This document shows positions 45,692 to 54,328 of a stretch of DNA of 64,000 bases, one piece after another. How positions within the stretch are numbered: position 1 is the first letter of the stretch; each line of letters begins with the position of its first letter. The stretch is from Streptomyces sp. NBC_01353 (lineage in GTDB: Bacteria; Actinomycetota; Actinomycetes; Streptomycetales; Streptomycetaceae). The translations under genes and the position numbers were made by a program. The notes beneath the pieces were generated by a model. That model worked only from the letters and a program-made list of their open reading frames with translations. It did no database searches and was not told the origin of the DNA. Where the stretch lies: NCBI RefSeq assembly GCF_036237275.1, contig NZ_CP108352.1, positions 4,402,001 through 4,466,000 on the forward strand. The letters are read 5' to 3'.

Positions 45692-46369
45692 GTGGCGGTG
45701 CGACTGATCGTCAGAACGTTCAGCGAGCTGTGCATCACCGTCGGGACCGTGATCGTCCTCTTCGTCGTGTACGTGATGTTCTGGACCGGAGTCCAGGCCG
45801 AGAGCGCAACGGCCGGCCAGATCGACACCCTGGAACAGGAGTGGATCGACCGCCCCGTCCCCGGCACCACGGCGGCCGCACCGCCCCCGAAGGCCTACAC
45901 GACCGGCAAGGGCATCGCCGTCATGTACATCCCCCGGCTCGGCAGGAACTGGGAGTGGCCCGTCCTGGAGGGCACCTCCACGGCCATCCTGAAGAAGGGG
46001 CTCGGCCACTACGCCGCCACCGCCCGCCTCGGCGAGACCGGCAACTTCTCCGTGGCAGGCCACCGGCGCACGTACGGAGATCCGTTCAAGGACTTCCCCC
46101 GCCTGCGCCCGGGTGACGCGGTCGTCCTCACCGACGGCACGACCTGGTACACCTACCGCGTCGCACGCACGCCCTACCGGACCGTCCCCACCGACATCGG
46201 CGTGATCGACCCCGTCCCCCGAAGGTCCGGATTCGACGGGCCCGGCCGCTATCTCACCCTCACCACCTGCGAGCCCGAGTGGGGCAGCAGCCACCGGCTG
46301 ATCGCCTGGGCGCACCTGGACGCCACCCAGCCTGTGACGCAGGGCAAGCCACCGGCTTTGACCGGCTGA
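45692..46369 (+). CDS. Class E sortase (first of three)
   Basis: A 225-residue membrane transpeptidase. The N-terminal anchor is TVGTVIVLFVVYVMFW. The catalytic triad is His124 in VAGHRRTYGD, Cys193 in TLTTCEPEW and Arg202. Class E sortases of high-GC actinobacteria recognise LAxTG signals and attach proteins to peptidoglycan. GTG 45692 has a GGGGAGG site. It lies 19 bp after the DUF881 gene. Confidence 0.9.
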   Translation: MAVRLIVRTFSELCITVGTVIVLFVVYVMFWTGVQAESATAGQIDTLEQEWIDRPVPGTTAAAPPPKAYTTGKGIAVMYIPRLGRNWEWPVLEGTSTAILKKGLGHYAATARLGETGNFSVAGHRRTYGDPFKDFPRLRPGDAVVLTDGTTWYTYRVARTPYRTVPTDIGVIDPVPRRSGFDGPGRYLTLTTCEPEWGSSHRLIAWAHLDATQPVTQGKPPALTG

Positions 46370-46433
46370 CCCCTGACGGCCCCGATCCCCCGTACTCTGG
46401 TGCCCGTAACGAACGGAAGGGGCAGTGGACGTC

Positions 46434-46595
46434 ATGTACGGCTGGATCTGGCGGCATCTGCCGGGCAACGCGTGGATCAGGGCGATCATCTCGCTCGTAC
46501 TCGTCCTCGGGATCGTCTACGCGCTCTTCCAGTACGTGTTCCCCTGGGCGGAGCCGCTGCTTCCGTTCAACGATGTGACGGTGGACGGCCAGTGA
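46434..46595 (+). CDS. Small single-pass membrane protein
   Basis: A 53-residue protein beginning MYGWIWRHLPGNAWIRAII, with one transmembrane helix (IISLVLVLGIVYALFQYVFP) and a C-terminal PFNDVTVDGQ. GTG 46425 is an alternative start three codons earlier. An AAGGGG ribosome site is present. Its stop overlaps the next start (GTGA). It is a conserved neighbour of the amidotransferase gene in actinobacteria; function unknown. Confidence 0.78.
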   Translation: MYGWIWRHLPGNAWIRAIISLVLVLGIVYALFQYVFPWAEPLLPFNDVTVDGQ

Positions 46596-47230
46596 GCGCG
46601 CGGATTCTCGTCGTCGACAACTACGACAGCTTCGTCTTCAACCTCGTTCAGTACCTCTACCAGCTCGGCGCCGAGTGCGAGGTGCTGCGCAACGACGAGG
46701 TCGAACTGAGCCACGCGCAGGACGGCTTCGACGGCGTCCTGCTCTCGCCCGGCCCCGGCGCGCCCGAACAGGCCGGTGTCTGCATCGAGATGGTCCGCCA
46801 CTGCGCCACGACCGGCGTACCCGTCTTCGGCGTCTGCCTGGGGATGCAGTCGATGGCGGTGGCGTACGGCGGTGTCGTCGACCGCGCCCCCGAGCTGCTC
46901 CACGGCAAGACCTCGCTGGTCACGCACGAGGGCAAGGGCGTCTTCGCCGGCCTTCCTTCGCCGTTCACCGCCACGCGCTACCACTCGCTGGCCGCCGAGC
47001 CCGCGGCGCTGCCGGACGAGCTGGAGGTCACGGCACGCACGGACGACGGCATCATCATGGGGCTGCGCCACCGTGATCTGGCGGTCGAGGGCGTGCAGTT
47101 CCACCCCGAGTCGGTGCTCACCGAGCACGGCCACCTGATGCTCGCCAACTGGCTGGAGCAGTGCGGCGACAAGGGGGCGGTGGGCCGGTCGGCGGGGCTC
47201 GCGCCGGTGGTGGGCAAGGCCGTCGCGTGA
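46592..47230 (+). CDS. Aminodeoxychorismate/anthranilate synthase component II (PabA/TrpG-type glutamine amidotransferase)
   Basis: A 212-residue glutaminase subunit supplying ammonia for p-aminobenzoate (folate) or anthranilate (tryptophan) synthesis. It begins ILVVDNYDSFVFNLVQYL, has the oxyanion motif LLSPGPGAPEQAG, the nucleophile elbow FGVCLGMQSMA and the catalytic His-x-Glu in VEGVQFHPESVLTEHG. GTG 46592 overlaps the small membrane protein gene, and its own stop overlaps the next sortase. There is no synthase component I gene next to it, so the exact pathway cannot be decided; Rv0013 (trpG) is the positional homologue. Confidence 0.93.
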   Translation: MSARILVVDNYDSFVFNLVQYLYQLGAECEVLRNDEVELSHAQDGFDGVLLSPGPGAPEQAGVCIEMVRHCATTGVPVFGVCLGMQSMAVAYGGVVDRAPELLHGKTSLVTHEGKGVFAGLPSPFTATRYHSLAAEPAALPDELEVTARTDDGIIMGLRHRDLAVEGVQFHPESVLTEHGHLMLANWLEQCGDKGAVGRSAGLAPVVGKAVA

Positions 47231-48459
47231 CGGAGGGGTCGCCGTGGTTCCGGGCGACGAATCCGCCGGACGAGCCGGGGCCGGGGGAGCCGACGCCGAC
47301 GGCTTCGTACGAGGAGAGGGCGTACCAGGCCGCGCAGGGGTACGAGACGCCCGCGTATGAGGCGCATCAGCCGACCACGTACGAGACACCCGGGTACGAG
47401 ACGCCTGCGTACGACGCGTCCGCGTACGACGGGTCCGGGCACGACGCGTCCGGGTACGAGACACCGGCGTACGAGACACCTGCGTACGAGCCGATACCCG
47501 AGCCTTCCGCCGTGCCGGCGCCCGAGCCGACTCCCGAGACGTCCTACGAGGAGCCGTACGAGGAGCCGTACGAGCCCCAGGACGAGCCGTACGACGAGAC
47601 GATGGCCCTGCGGACCGTCGAGCCCGCCGCGGCCCCGCTCCCGGGCCCTGGCAGGGCCGAGCGCCGCAAGGCCGCAAAGGGACGTGGCCGCCGGGGAGCG
47701 ACGCCGTCGGAGCCGTCGGAGACGTCCTCCGAGGCCCCCGCGGCCCCGCTCTCGCGCGTCGAGGCCCGCCGTGCCGCCAAGGCGCAGAAGGACAGCGTCG
47801 GGGTCGTCGCGAGCCGGGTCGTGGGCGAGCTGTTCATCACCTTCGGCGTGGTCATGCTGCTGTTCGTCACGTACCAGCTGTGGTGGACGAACGTCCTGGC
47901 CGGCCAGCAGGCCGACCAGGCCAAGGGACAGATAGAGGACTCCTGGTCCAAGGGCCGGGCGCCGGGCGCGTTCGAGCCGGGGCAGGGCTTCGCCATCATG
48001 TACATCCCCAAGCTGGACGTGGTCGTCCCGGTCGCCGAGGGCATCAGCAAGCCCAAGGTCCTGGACAGGGGCATGGTGGGCCACTACGCGGACGGCAGCC
48101 TGAAGACGGCGATGCCCGGCGACAAGCAGGGCAACTTCGCCGTGGCCGGGCACCGCAACACGCACGGCGAACCGTTCCGCTACATCAACCGGTTGGAGCC
48201 CGGCGACCCGATCGTCGTCGAGACCCAGGACGCGTACTACACATACGAGATGGCGAGCATCCTGCCCCAGACCGCGCCGTCGAACGTGTCGGTCATCGAC
48301 CCCGTGCCGCAGCAGTCGGGCTTCAAGGGGCCGGGGCGGTACATCACGCTGACGACCTGTACGCCCGAATTCACCAGTACGTACCGCATGATCGTGTGGG
48401 GCAAGATGGTCGAGGAACGCCCGCGGAGCAAGGGAAAGCCGGACGCGCTCGTAGGCTGA
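47227..48459 (+). CDS. Class E sortase with long repetitive N-terminal tail (SrtE1-like position)
   Basis: A 410-residue sortase. Residues 1-190 are cytoplasmic and disordered, with a tandem stretch of YETPAYE/YDASAYD units (about 39-87). A transmembrane helix (ELFITFGVVMLLFVTYQLWW) and the sortase domain follow, with His309 in VAGHRNTHG, Cys378 in TLTTCTPEF and Arg387. In S. coelicolor two adjacent class E sortases anchor long chaplins through LAxTG motifs; this and the next gene occupy the equivalent place. The gene overlaps pabA by 4 nt. Confidence 0.88.
   Translation: MTEGSPWFRATNPPDEPGPGEPTPTASYEERAYQAAQGYETPAYEAHQPTTYETPGYETPAYDASAYDGSGHDASGYETPAYETPAYEPIPEPSAVPAPEPTPETSYEEPYEEPYEPQDEPYDETMALRTVEPAAAPLPGPGRAERRKAAKGRGRRGATPSEPSETSSEAPAAPLSRVEARRAAKAQKDSVGVVASRVVGELFITFGVVMLLFVTYQLWWTNVLAGQQADQAKGQIEDSWSKGRAPGAFEPGQGFAIMYIPKLDVVVPVAEGISKPKVLDRGMVGHYADGSLKTAMPGDKQGNFAVAGHRNTHGEPFRYINRLEPGDPIVVETQDAYYTYEMASILPQTAPSNVSVIDPVPQQSGFKGPGRYITLTTCTPEFTSTYRMIVWGKMVEERPRSKGKPDALVG
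47341..47487. repeat. In-frame tandem repeat coding YETPAYE/YDASAYD
   Basis: Degenerate 12- to 21-bp units of the pattern TACGAGACNCCNGCGTAC code for Tyr/acidic/Pro-Ala repeats in the cytoplasmic tail of the second sortase. All units keep the frame. Confidence 0.7.
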
Positions 48460-48501
48460 GACCCACGACTCACGACCCCACACTCAGAACGGGACGACGC
48501 A

Positions 48502-49179
48502 GTGGCACGTGCGCGCAACCGGATCGCCGGAGTCATCAGTGTCTTCGGTGAACTCCTCATCACCGTGGGCCTGGTGCTCGGACTCTTCGTCGTCTACTCG
48601 CTGTGGTGGACGAACGTCCTCGCCGACCGCGCCGCCGGCCGCGACGGCGACCAGGTCCGCGACCAGTGGGCGGCGCAGGGCCCGGGCGCGCTGGACACCA
48701 AGGGCGGCATCGGCTTCCTGCACGTCCCGGCGATGGGCGACGACGAGATACTGGTCAAGAAGGGCACCGAGACCGAGACCCTGAACAACGGTGTCGCCGG
48801 CTACTACCTCGACCCGATCAAGTCGGCCCTCCCGCAGGACAAGCAGGGCAACTTCACGCTGGCCGCGCACCGGGACGGGCACGGGGCGAAGTTCCACAAC
48901 ATCCACAAGTTGAAGAACGGCGACTCGATCGTCTTCGAGTCCAAGGACACGTGGTTCGTCTACAAGGTCTACAAGACCCTGCCGGAGACGACGAAGTACA
49001 ACGTGGACGTCCTCCAGCAGATCCCGAAGGAATCGGGCAGGACGCGGCCGGGCCGCTACATCACGCTGACGACGTGCACGCCGATGTACACCTCGGACTA
49101 CCGCTACATCGTGTGGGGCGAGCTGGAACGCACGGAGAAGGTGGACGGGGCGCGGACGCCGCCGGCGGAGCTGCGGTAG
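48502..49179 (+). CDS. Class E sortase (third; SrtE2-like position)
   Basis: A 225-residue sortase. The N-terminal anchor is ELLITVGLVLGLFVVYSLWW. The catalytic residues are His113 in LAAHRDGHG, Cys182 in TLTTCTPMY and Arg191. It shares WWTNVLA, DKQGNF and TLTTCTP with the second sortase, so the two are close paralogues; it lacks the repetitive tail. GTG 48502 lies 42 bp after the previous gene, and a strong terminator follows. Confidence 0.9.
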   Translation: MARARNRIAGVISVFGELLITVGLVLGLFVVYSLWWTNVLADRAAGRDGDQVRDQWAAQGPGALDTKGGIGFLHVPAMGDDEILVKKGTETETLNNGVAGYYLDPIKSALPQDKQGNFTLAAHRDGHGAKFHNIHKLKNGDSIVFESKDTWFVYKVYKTLPETTKYNVDVLQQIPKESGRTRPGRYITLTTCTPMYTSDYRYIVWGELERTEKVDGARTPPAELR

Positions 49180-49222
49180 GTCGCAAGCAACCCAGGTCGG
49201 CAGCGACCTGGGCCGGAAGCAA

Positions 49223-49266
49223 CGGGGAGGGCCCCGGCATCCTCATGGATGCCGGGGCCCTCCCCG
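49223..49266. terminator. Bidirectional terminator between the sortases and pknB
   Basis: A perfect 20-bp inverted repeat (arms contain GGAGGGCCCCGGCATCC) with a TCAT loop, the strongest hairpin I noted in the window, lies between convergent genes. Confidence 0.92.
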
Positions 49267-49287
49267 TACTGCGCTCGCCTGCGGTCG

Positions 49288-51255
49288 CTAGTCGAAGATG
49301 CCGCCGTTGTTGCCGAACATCTTCACGTTGATCGCCTGGTTGGGCTGGCCCACCGTGCCCGCCTGGACGTCCTGCTCCTTGATGCGGGCGTTGGGATCGC
49401 TCGAGCCGTCCACGCTGCCGAGCTGGTAGCCCGCCGCGGACAACTGGGCACGTGCCTGGTCCAGCGTCAGGCCGAAGAGGCTCGGAACGGGCTGCTGGGT
49501 CTGCTGCGGGCCCTTGGAGACCTTCAGCGTGATCTGGACGTCCTTGGGCTGCTGCGTCTGACCCTCGGGCGTCTGACCGGTGACCGTGCCGGCAGGCTGC
49601 TGCGAGTCCTCCTGCTGCTGGGCGATGTTGGTGAACCCGAGCGCGTTGAGCTGCTGGATCGCGACGTTCACGTCCCGTCCGATGACGTCCGGAAGCGGCG
49701 TCTGCTTCTTCTTCGCCACCGTGATCGTGACCTCGGAGTTCTGCTCCGCCTTGGTGCCGCCCTTCGGGTCCTGCTCCAGGACGCGGCCGACTTCCTCCTC
49801 GGACTCCTCGACCTTGATCTTGACCTTGAAGCCCTTGTCCTTGAGCTCCTGCTCCGCGGTCTCCTGGGACTTCTCGACGACGTCCGGGACCTCGATCTGC
49901 GGTGCGCCCTCGGAGACGATCACCGAGATCGTCTCGCCGACGTTCATCTTCGCCGTGCCGTCGGACACCGGATTCTGGCTGCAGATCTTGCCCGCGGGCT
50001 GCTCGCACCGCTCCGTACCCGCCTGAGCCACCTTGACCTGGGCGTTGGCCGCCAGGCCCTTGGCTTCATTCAGCGTGTGGCCGACAAACTGCGGCACGGG
50101 CACCTGGTCCGTGCCCTTCTTGCCGTCGAAGATCGACTGGCCGATCAGGATCGCGCCCACCAGCACCAGGATGCCCGCGAGCACCAGCAGGATCGTCGAG
50201 GTGTTCGACTTCTTCTGGCGGCGGCGGTCCGGGCGGTCGTCGTAGCCGTAGCCGCCGTCGTCCGGGTTCATCGGCGGAAGCATCGACGTCTGGCCCGCCG
50301 GGTCGGCCTGGCGCAGCGCCGTGGTCGGCTGGTCGTCCGACGCGTAGCCGCCGTATCCGCCGCCGTAGCCGCCTCCGTACCCGGCCGCGCCCATCGCCGC
50401 GGCCGCGGCGACCGGCTGCCCGTCGAGGCAGGCCTCGATGTCGGCACGCATCTCGTCCGCGGACTGGTAGCGGTAGTCGGGGTCCTTGACCAGCGCCTTC
50501 AGGACGATGGCGTCCATCGACGGCGTGATCTCGGGGTCGAAGTTGCTCGGCGGCTGCGGCTCCTCGCGTACGTGCTGGTACGCGACCGCGACCGGCGAGT
50601 CGCCGATGAACGGCGGCCGGACGGTCAGCAGCTCGTACAGCAGACAGCCGGTGGAGTACAGGTCGGAGCGGGCGTCGACCTGCTCGCCCTTGGCCTGCTC
50701 CGGGGAGAGGTACTGCGCCGTGCCGATGACGGCCGCGGTCTGGGTCATGGTCATGCCCGAGTCGCCCATGGCGCGCGCGATGCCGAAGTCCATGACCTTG
50801 ACCTGACCGGTCCGCGTCAGCATGACGTTCGCCGGCTTGATGTCACGGTGCACGATGCCGGCGCGGTGCGAGTACTCCAGCGCCTGGAGGATGCCGACCG
50901 TCATCTCGAGCGTGCGTTCGGGCAGCAGCTTGCGCCCGGAGTGCAGCAGCTCGCGCAGGGTCGAGCCGTCGACGTACTCCATCACGATGTACGGGATGGA
51001 GACCCCGTCTACGTAGTCCTCGCCGGTGTCGTAGACAGCGACGATCGCCGGGTGGTTGAGCGAGGCGGCCGACTGGGCCTCACGGCGGAACCGGGCCTGG
51101 AAGGACGGGTCGCGGGCGAGGTCGGCCCGCAGCGTCTTCACGGCGACGGTGCGGCCGAGCCGGGTGTCGTGGGCGAGGTAGACCTCCGCCATGCCACCAC
51201 GGCCGAGCACCGAGCCCAGCTCGTACCGGCCGCCGAGGCGACGCGGCTCTTCCAT
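49288..51255 (-). CDS. pknB: Serine/threonine protein kinase PknB with PASTA repeats
   Basis: A 655-residue receptor kinase sensing cell-wall fragments or lipid II. The kinase domain (about residues 11-270) has GRGGMAEVY, Lys40, HRDIKPANVML (Asp138) and DFG at 156-158. A Gly/Tyr-rich linker, a transmembrane helix (STILLVLAGILVLVGAILIG, about 345-365) and four extracytoplasmic PASTA domains follow. ATG 51255 (MEEPRRLGGRYEL) was preferred; an open frame continues 35 codons upstream without conserved sequence. It is the last gene of the fhaA-fhaB-pstP-rodA-pbpA-pknB operon. The paralogue pknA of mycobacteria is absent. Confidence 0.95.
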   Translation of the reverse strand: MEEPRRLGGRYELGSVLGRGGMAEVYLAHDTRLGRTVAVKTLRADLARDPSFQARFRREAQSAASLNHPAIVAVYDTGEDYVDGVSIPYIVMEYVDGSTLRELLHSGRKLLPERTLEMTVGILQALEYSHRAGIVHRDIKPANVMLTRTGQVKVMDFGIARAMGDSGMTMTQTAAVIGTAQYLSPEQAKGEQVDARSDLYSTGCLLYELLTVRPPFIGDSPVAVAYQHVREEPQPPSNFDPEITPSMDAIVLKALVKDPDYRYQSADEMRADIEACLDGQPVAAAAAMGAAGYGGGYGGGYGGYASDDQPTTALRQADPAGQTSMLPPMNPDDGGYGYDDRPDRRRQKKSNTSTILLVLAGILVLVGAILIGQSIFDGKKGTDQVPVPQFVGHTLNEAKGLAANAQVKVAQAGTERCEQPAGKICSQNPVSDGTAKMNVGETISVIVSEGAPQIEVPDVVEKSQETAEQELKDKGFKVKIKVEESEEEVGRVLEQDPKGGTKAEQNSEVTITVAKKKQTPLPDVIGRDVNVAIQQLNALGFTNIAQQQEDSQQPAGTVTGQTPEGQTQQPKDVQITLKVSKGPQQTQQPVPSLFGLTLDQARAQLSAAGYQLGSVDGSSDPNARIKEQDVQAGTVGQPNQAINVKMFGNNGGIFD

Positions 51256-51408
51256 AACTGATCCAGCCCTCTCCGTCTGTCCCGACCGCACCCGTGTGTG
51301 GTCCGGCGGTGTGCTGTTCGCGCATACGCTACCGGCCACGGGAAGGGGTTCCGCCCGCAACCGGCACCTGATACCTGACCGGTACCTGGCCGGTGCCCGG
51401 CCGCAAGG

Positions 51409-52875
51409 TCAGCTCCTGGTCTTCAGTACCGCCTTCATGACGGCCTTGGCGATCGGGGCGGCGAGCCCGCCACCGCTGATGTCCTCACGGTCCGTGCCGG
51501 CGGAGTCCTCGACGATCACGGCGACCGCGACCGGCGAGCCCTGGTCGGTCTTGGCGTAGGAGATGAACCACGCGTAGGGGCGCTTGGCGTTCTTCTCGCC
51601 GTGCTGGGCCGTACCCGTCTTGCCGCCGACCTTCACGCCGTCCATGTTCAGGTCGGCCTTGCCGCCGGTGCCGTTGGAGACGACGTTCTCCATCATCTGC
51701 TGGAGCTTCTGCGCAGTCTCCGCCGAGACCGGGCGGCTCATCTCCTCCGGCTCGTTCTGCTTGATCACGTCGACGTTCGGGGACTCGAGCTTGTCGATCA
51801 TGTACGGCTTCATCAGCTTGCCGTCATTGGCGATCGCGGCCGTGACCATCGCCATCTGGAGCGGGGTCGTCGCCGTGTTGAACTGGCCGATGGAGGAGAG
51901 CGCGTTGCCGCCGCGGTCCGACTTCTTGTCGTAGACGGAGGCGGCGGAGCGGACCGGGGTGAACTGCTCGGCGTTGAAACCGAACTTCTCGGCCGTCTCG
52001 ACCATCTTGTCGCGACCGACGTCGTCGCCGAGCTTGGCGAAGACGGAGTTGCAGGAGACCTCCAGCGCCTGGTTCAGGCTGGCGTTCTCGCACCCGCTCG
52101 CGTGGTTGATCATGGGCTTGGTGGACAGCGGGATCTTGTACGGCTCCGGCGTGTCCGTCGGCGCGTCGATGTCGGTGACCTTGCCGCTCTCCAGCGCCGC
52201 GGCCGCCGTGACGACCTTGAAGACGGAGCCGGGCGGGTAGATCTCGCGCAGAGCCCGGTTCTGCTTGGGCTTGTTCTTGTCGTTCTCCAGCGCGATCCAC
52301 GCCTTCTCGTCCTTCGCGGAGTAACCGGCGAAGGAGGAGGGGTCGTACGACGGGGTGGAGGCGAGCGCGAGGATCTTGCCGGTCTTCGGCTCGATGGCCA
52401 CGACCGCGCCGGTCTTGTCTCCGAGCCCGTCGAAGGCGGCCTTCTGGGCGGCGCCGCTCAGCGTCGTGACGACGTTGCCGCCCTTCCTCTTGTCGCCCGT
52501 GAACATCGACAGGGTGCGGTCGAAGAAGAGCCGGTCGTCGTTGCCGGTGAGGATGCCGTCCTCGATCTTCTCGATCTGGTTGGCGTCGTACGCCTGCGAG
52601 GCGTACCCGGTCACCGGGGCCCACATGGGGCCGTCGAAGTAGGTCCGCTTGAACCGGTAGTACGGGTCCTGGGAGTCGACCGAGCCCGTGATCGGCTTGC
52701 CGTCCACGATGATGTTGCCGCGCTCGTTCGCGTACCGCTCGATCGTGACGCGCCGGTTCTTCGGGTGCGCGTTCAGCTCGTCGGCGCGGACGTACTGGAT
52801 CCAGTTGTCGCGGAGCAGCAGGGCGAGGACCAGCAGGCCGCAGAAGATCGCGACCCGGCGCAGGGGCTTGTTCAC
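51409..52875 (-). CDS. pbpA: Class B penicillin-binding protein PbpA (transpeptidase)
   Basis: A 488-residue transpeptidase that cross-links peptidoglycan. A short N-terminal membrane anchor (VAIFCGLLVLALLLRDNWI) and a dimerisation domain (about residues 30-150) precede the catalytic domain. Its motifs are SxxK in YPPGSVFKVVTAA, SCN in LEVSCNSVFAK and KTG in VGGKTGTAQHG. The GTG start overlaps the rodA stop by 4 nt. It is a partner of the SEDS protein encoded just upstream and a likely PknB target. Confidence 0.94.
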   Translation of the reverse strand: MNKPLRRVAIFCGLLVLALLLRDNWIQYVRADELNAHPKNRRVTIERYANERGNIIVDGKPITGSVDSQDPYYRFKRTYFDGPMWAPVTGYASQAYDANQIEKIEDGILTGNDDRLFFDRTLSMFTGDKRKGGNVVTTLSGAAQKAAFDGLGDKTGAVVAIEPKTGKILALASTPSYDPSSFAGYSAKDEKAWIALENDKNKPKQNRALREIYPPGSVFKVVTAAAALESGKVTDIDAPTDTPEPYKIPLSTKPMINHASGCENASLNQALEVSCNSVFAKLGDDVGRDKMVETAEKFGFNAEQFTPVRSAASVYDKKSDRGGNALSSIGQFNTATTPLQMAMVTAAIANDGKLMKPYMIDKLESPNVDVIKQNEPEEMSRPVSAETAQKLQQMMENVVSNGTGGKADLNMDGVKVGGKTGTAQHGEKNAKRPYAWFISYAKTDQGSPVAVAVIVEDSAGTDREDISGGGLAAPIAKAVMKAVLKTRS

Positions 52876-54302
52876 GGTCGGACCACCTGGGTCATCTCGG
52901 CGTCGGGGGACGGGGCGGGGGCGGGCGCCGGGCGGCGCGCGGTGTCGCTGATCCGGATCAGGATGCCGATCAGGGCCCAGTTGGCGATGACGGACGAACC
53001 ACCGTACGCGAGGAACGGCATGGTCATACCGGTCAGCGGGATGAGGCCCATCACACCGCCGGCGACGACGAAGACCTGGAGCGCGAAGGCGCCGGACAGG
53101 CCCATCGCGAGCAGCTTGCCGAAGGGGTCGCGGGCCGCGAGGGCCGTGCGGACACCCCGCTCGATGATCAGGCCGTACAGGAGCAGGAAGACCATGACGC
53201 CGGCCAGGCCGAGTTCCTCGCCGACGGTGGCGAAGATGAAGTCGGAGTTGGCGGCGAAGCCGATCAGGTCCGAGTTGCCCTGGCCGAGGCCGGTGCCGAG
53301 GATGCCGCCGGAGCCGAACGACATCAGCACCTGGGTCATCTGGTCACAGGCGGCGGCCATGTTGGAGCCCTCGGGCGCCGTCTTCAGGCACTCGAACGGG
53401 TCGAGCCAGGCGGCCACACGGGACTTGACGTGACCGGCCGTGGAGCCGACGACGACCGCACCCGCGGTCGACATCAGCAGACCCATGACGACCCAGCTGG
53501 TCCGCTCCGTCGCCACGTACAGCATGATCACGAACATGCCGAAGAACAGCAGCGACGTACCGAGGTCGTTCTCGAAGACCAGGATGAGAAGGCTGACGGC
53601 CCAGATCGTGAGGATCGGGCCGAGGTCACGGCCACGCGGCAGATAGAGGCCCATGAACCGACGGCTGGCCAGGGCCAGCGCGTCCCGTTTCACCATCAGA
53701 TAGCCGGAGAAGAAGACCGCCAGGATGATCTTGGCGAACTCACCGGGCTGGATGGAGAAGCCGGCGACGCTGATCCAGATCTTGGCGCCGAAGACATCGG
53801 CACCGAGACCCGGCACCAGCGGCAGCAGCAGCAGCACGAGGGCCGCCACCATCGAGATGTACGTGTAGCGCTGGAGCACCCGGTGGTCCTTCAGGACCAG
53901 CAGCACACCCACGAACATCGCGACGGCGATCGCCGAGTACAGCATCTGGCTGGGCGCGTCCGGGGTGAACGTCTTGTACCGGGAGATGATGCGCGGCGAC
54001 TGGTCCAGGCGCCAGATCAGCACCAGACCCATCCCGTTCAGCAGGGTCGCCAGCGGCAGCAGCAGCGGGTCCGCGTACGGCGCGAACTTGCGCACCACGA
54101 GGTGCGCGACGCCCGCGAGCAGGCCGAGGCCGAGCCCGTACCCGAGCATTCCCGCGGGCACCTTGCCGTCGATCGCCAGGCCGACGTTCAAATAGGCGAA
54201 CACCGGGATGACGACGGCGAACGCCAGCAGCGCCAGCTCGGTGTTGCGGCGGCTCGGCGCCTCGATCGCGCCGATGGTGGTCGTGTTGGTGACAACGCTC
54301 AT
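52872..54302 (-). CDS. rodA: SEDS peptidoglycan polymerase, FtsW/RodA/SpoVE family
   Basis: A 476-residue membrane protein with about 12 transmembrane helices that polymerises lipid II into glycan strands. The SEDS motifs are present (RDLGPILTIWAVSLLILVFE, NDLGTSLLFFGMFV, and near the C-terminus PLTGMTMPFLAYGGSSVIANW). By position it is RodA (Rv0017c), also called Sfr in streptomycetes. It overlaps pbpA, giving the usual SEDS-class B PBP pair. Confidence 0.93.
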   Translation of the reverse strand: MSVVTNTTTIGAIEAPSRRNTELALLAFAVVIPVFAYLNVGLAIDGKVPAGMLGYGLGLGLLAGVAHLVVRKFAPYADPLLLPLATLLNGMGLVLIWRLDQSPRIISRYKTFTPDAPSQMLYSAIAVAMFVGVLLVLKDHRVLQRYTYISMVAALVLLLLPLVPGLGADVFGAKIWISVAGFSIQPGEFAKIILAVFFSGYLMVKRDALALASRRFMGLYLPRGRDLGPILTIWAVSLLILVFENDLGTSLLFFGMFVIMLYVATERTSWVVMGLLMSTAGAVVVGSTAGHVKSRVAAWLDPFECLKTAPEGSNMAAACDQMTQVLMSFGSGGILGTGLGQGNSDLIGFAANSDFIFATVGEELGLAGVMVFLLLYGLIIERGVRTALAARDPFGKLLAMGLSGAFALQVFVVAGGVMGLIPLTGMTMPFLAYGGSSVIANWALIGILIRISDTARRPAPAPAPSPDAEMTQVVRP

Positions 54303-54328
54303 GGTGGTGAAAGGCCCCCTACGGGTGC

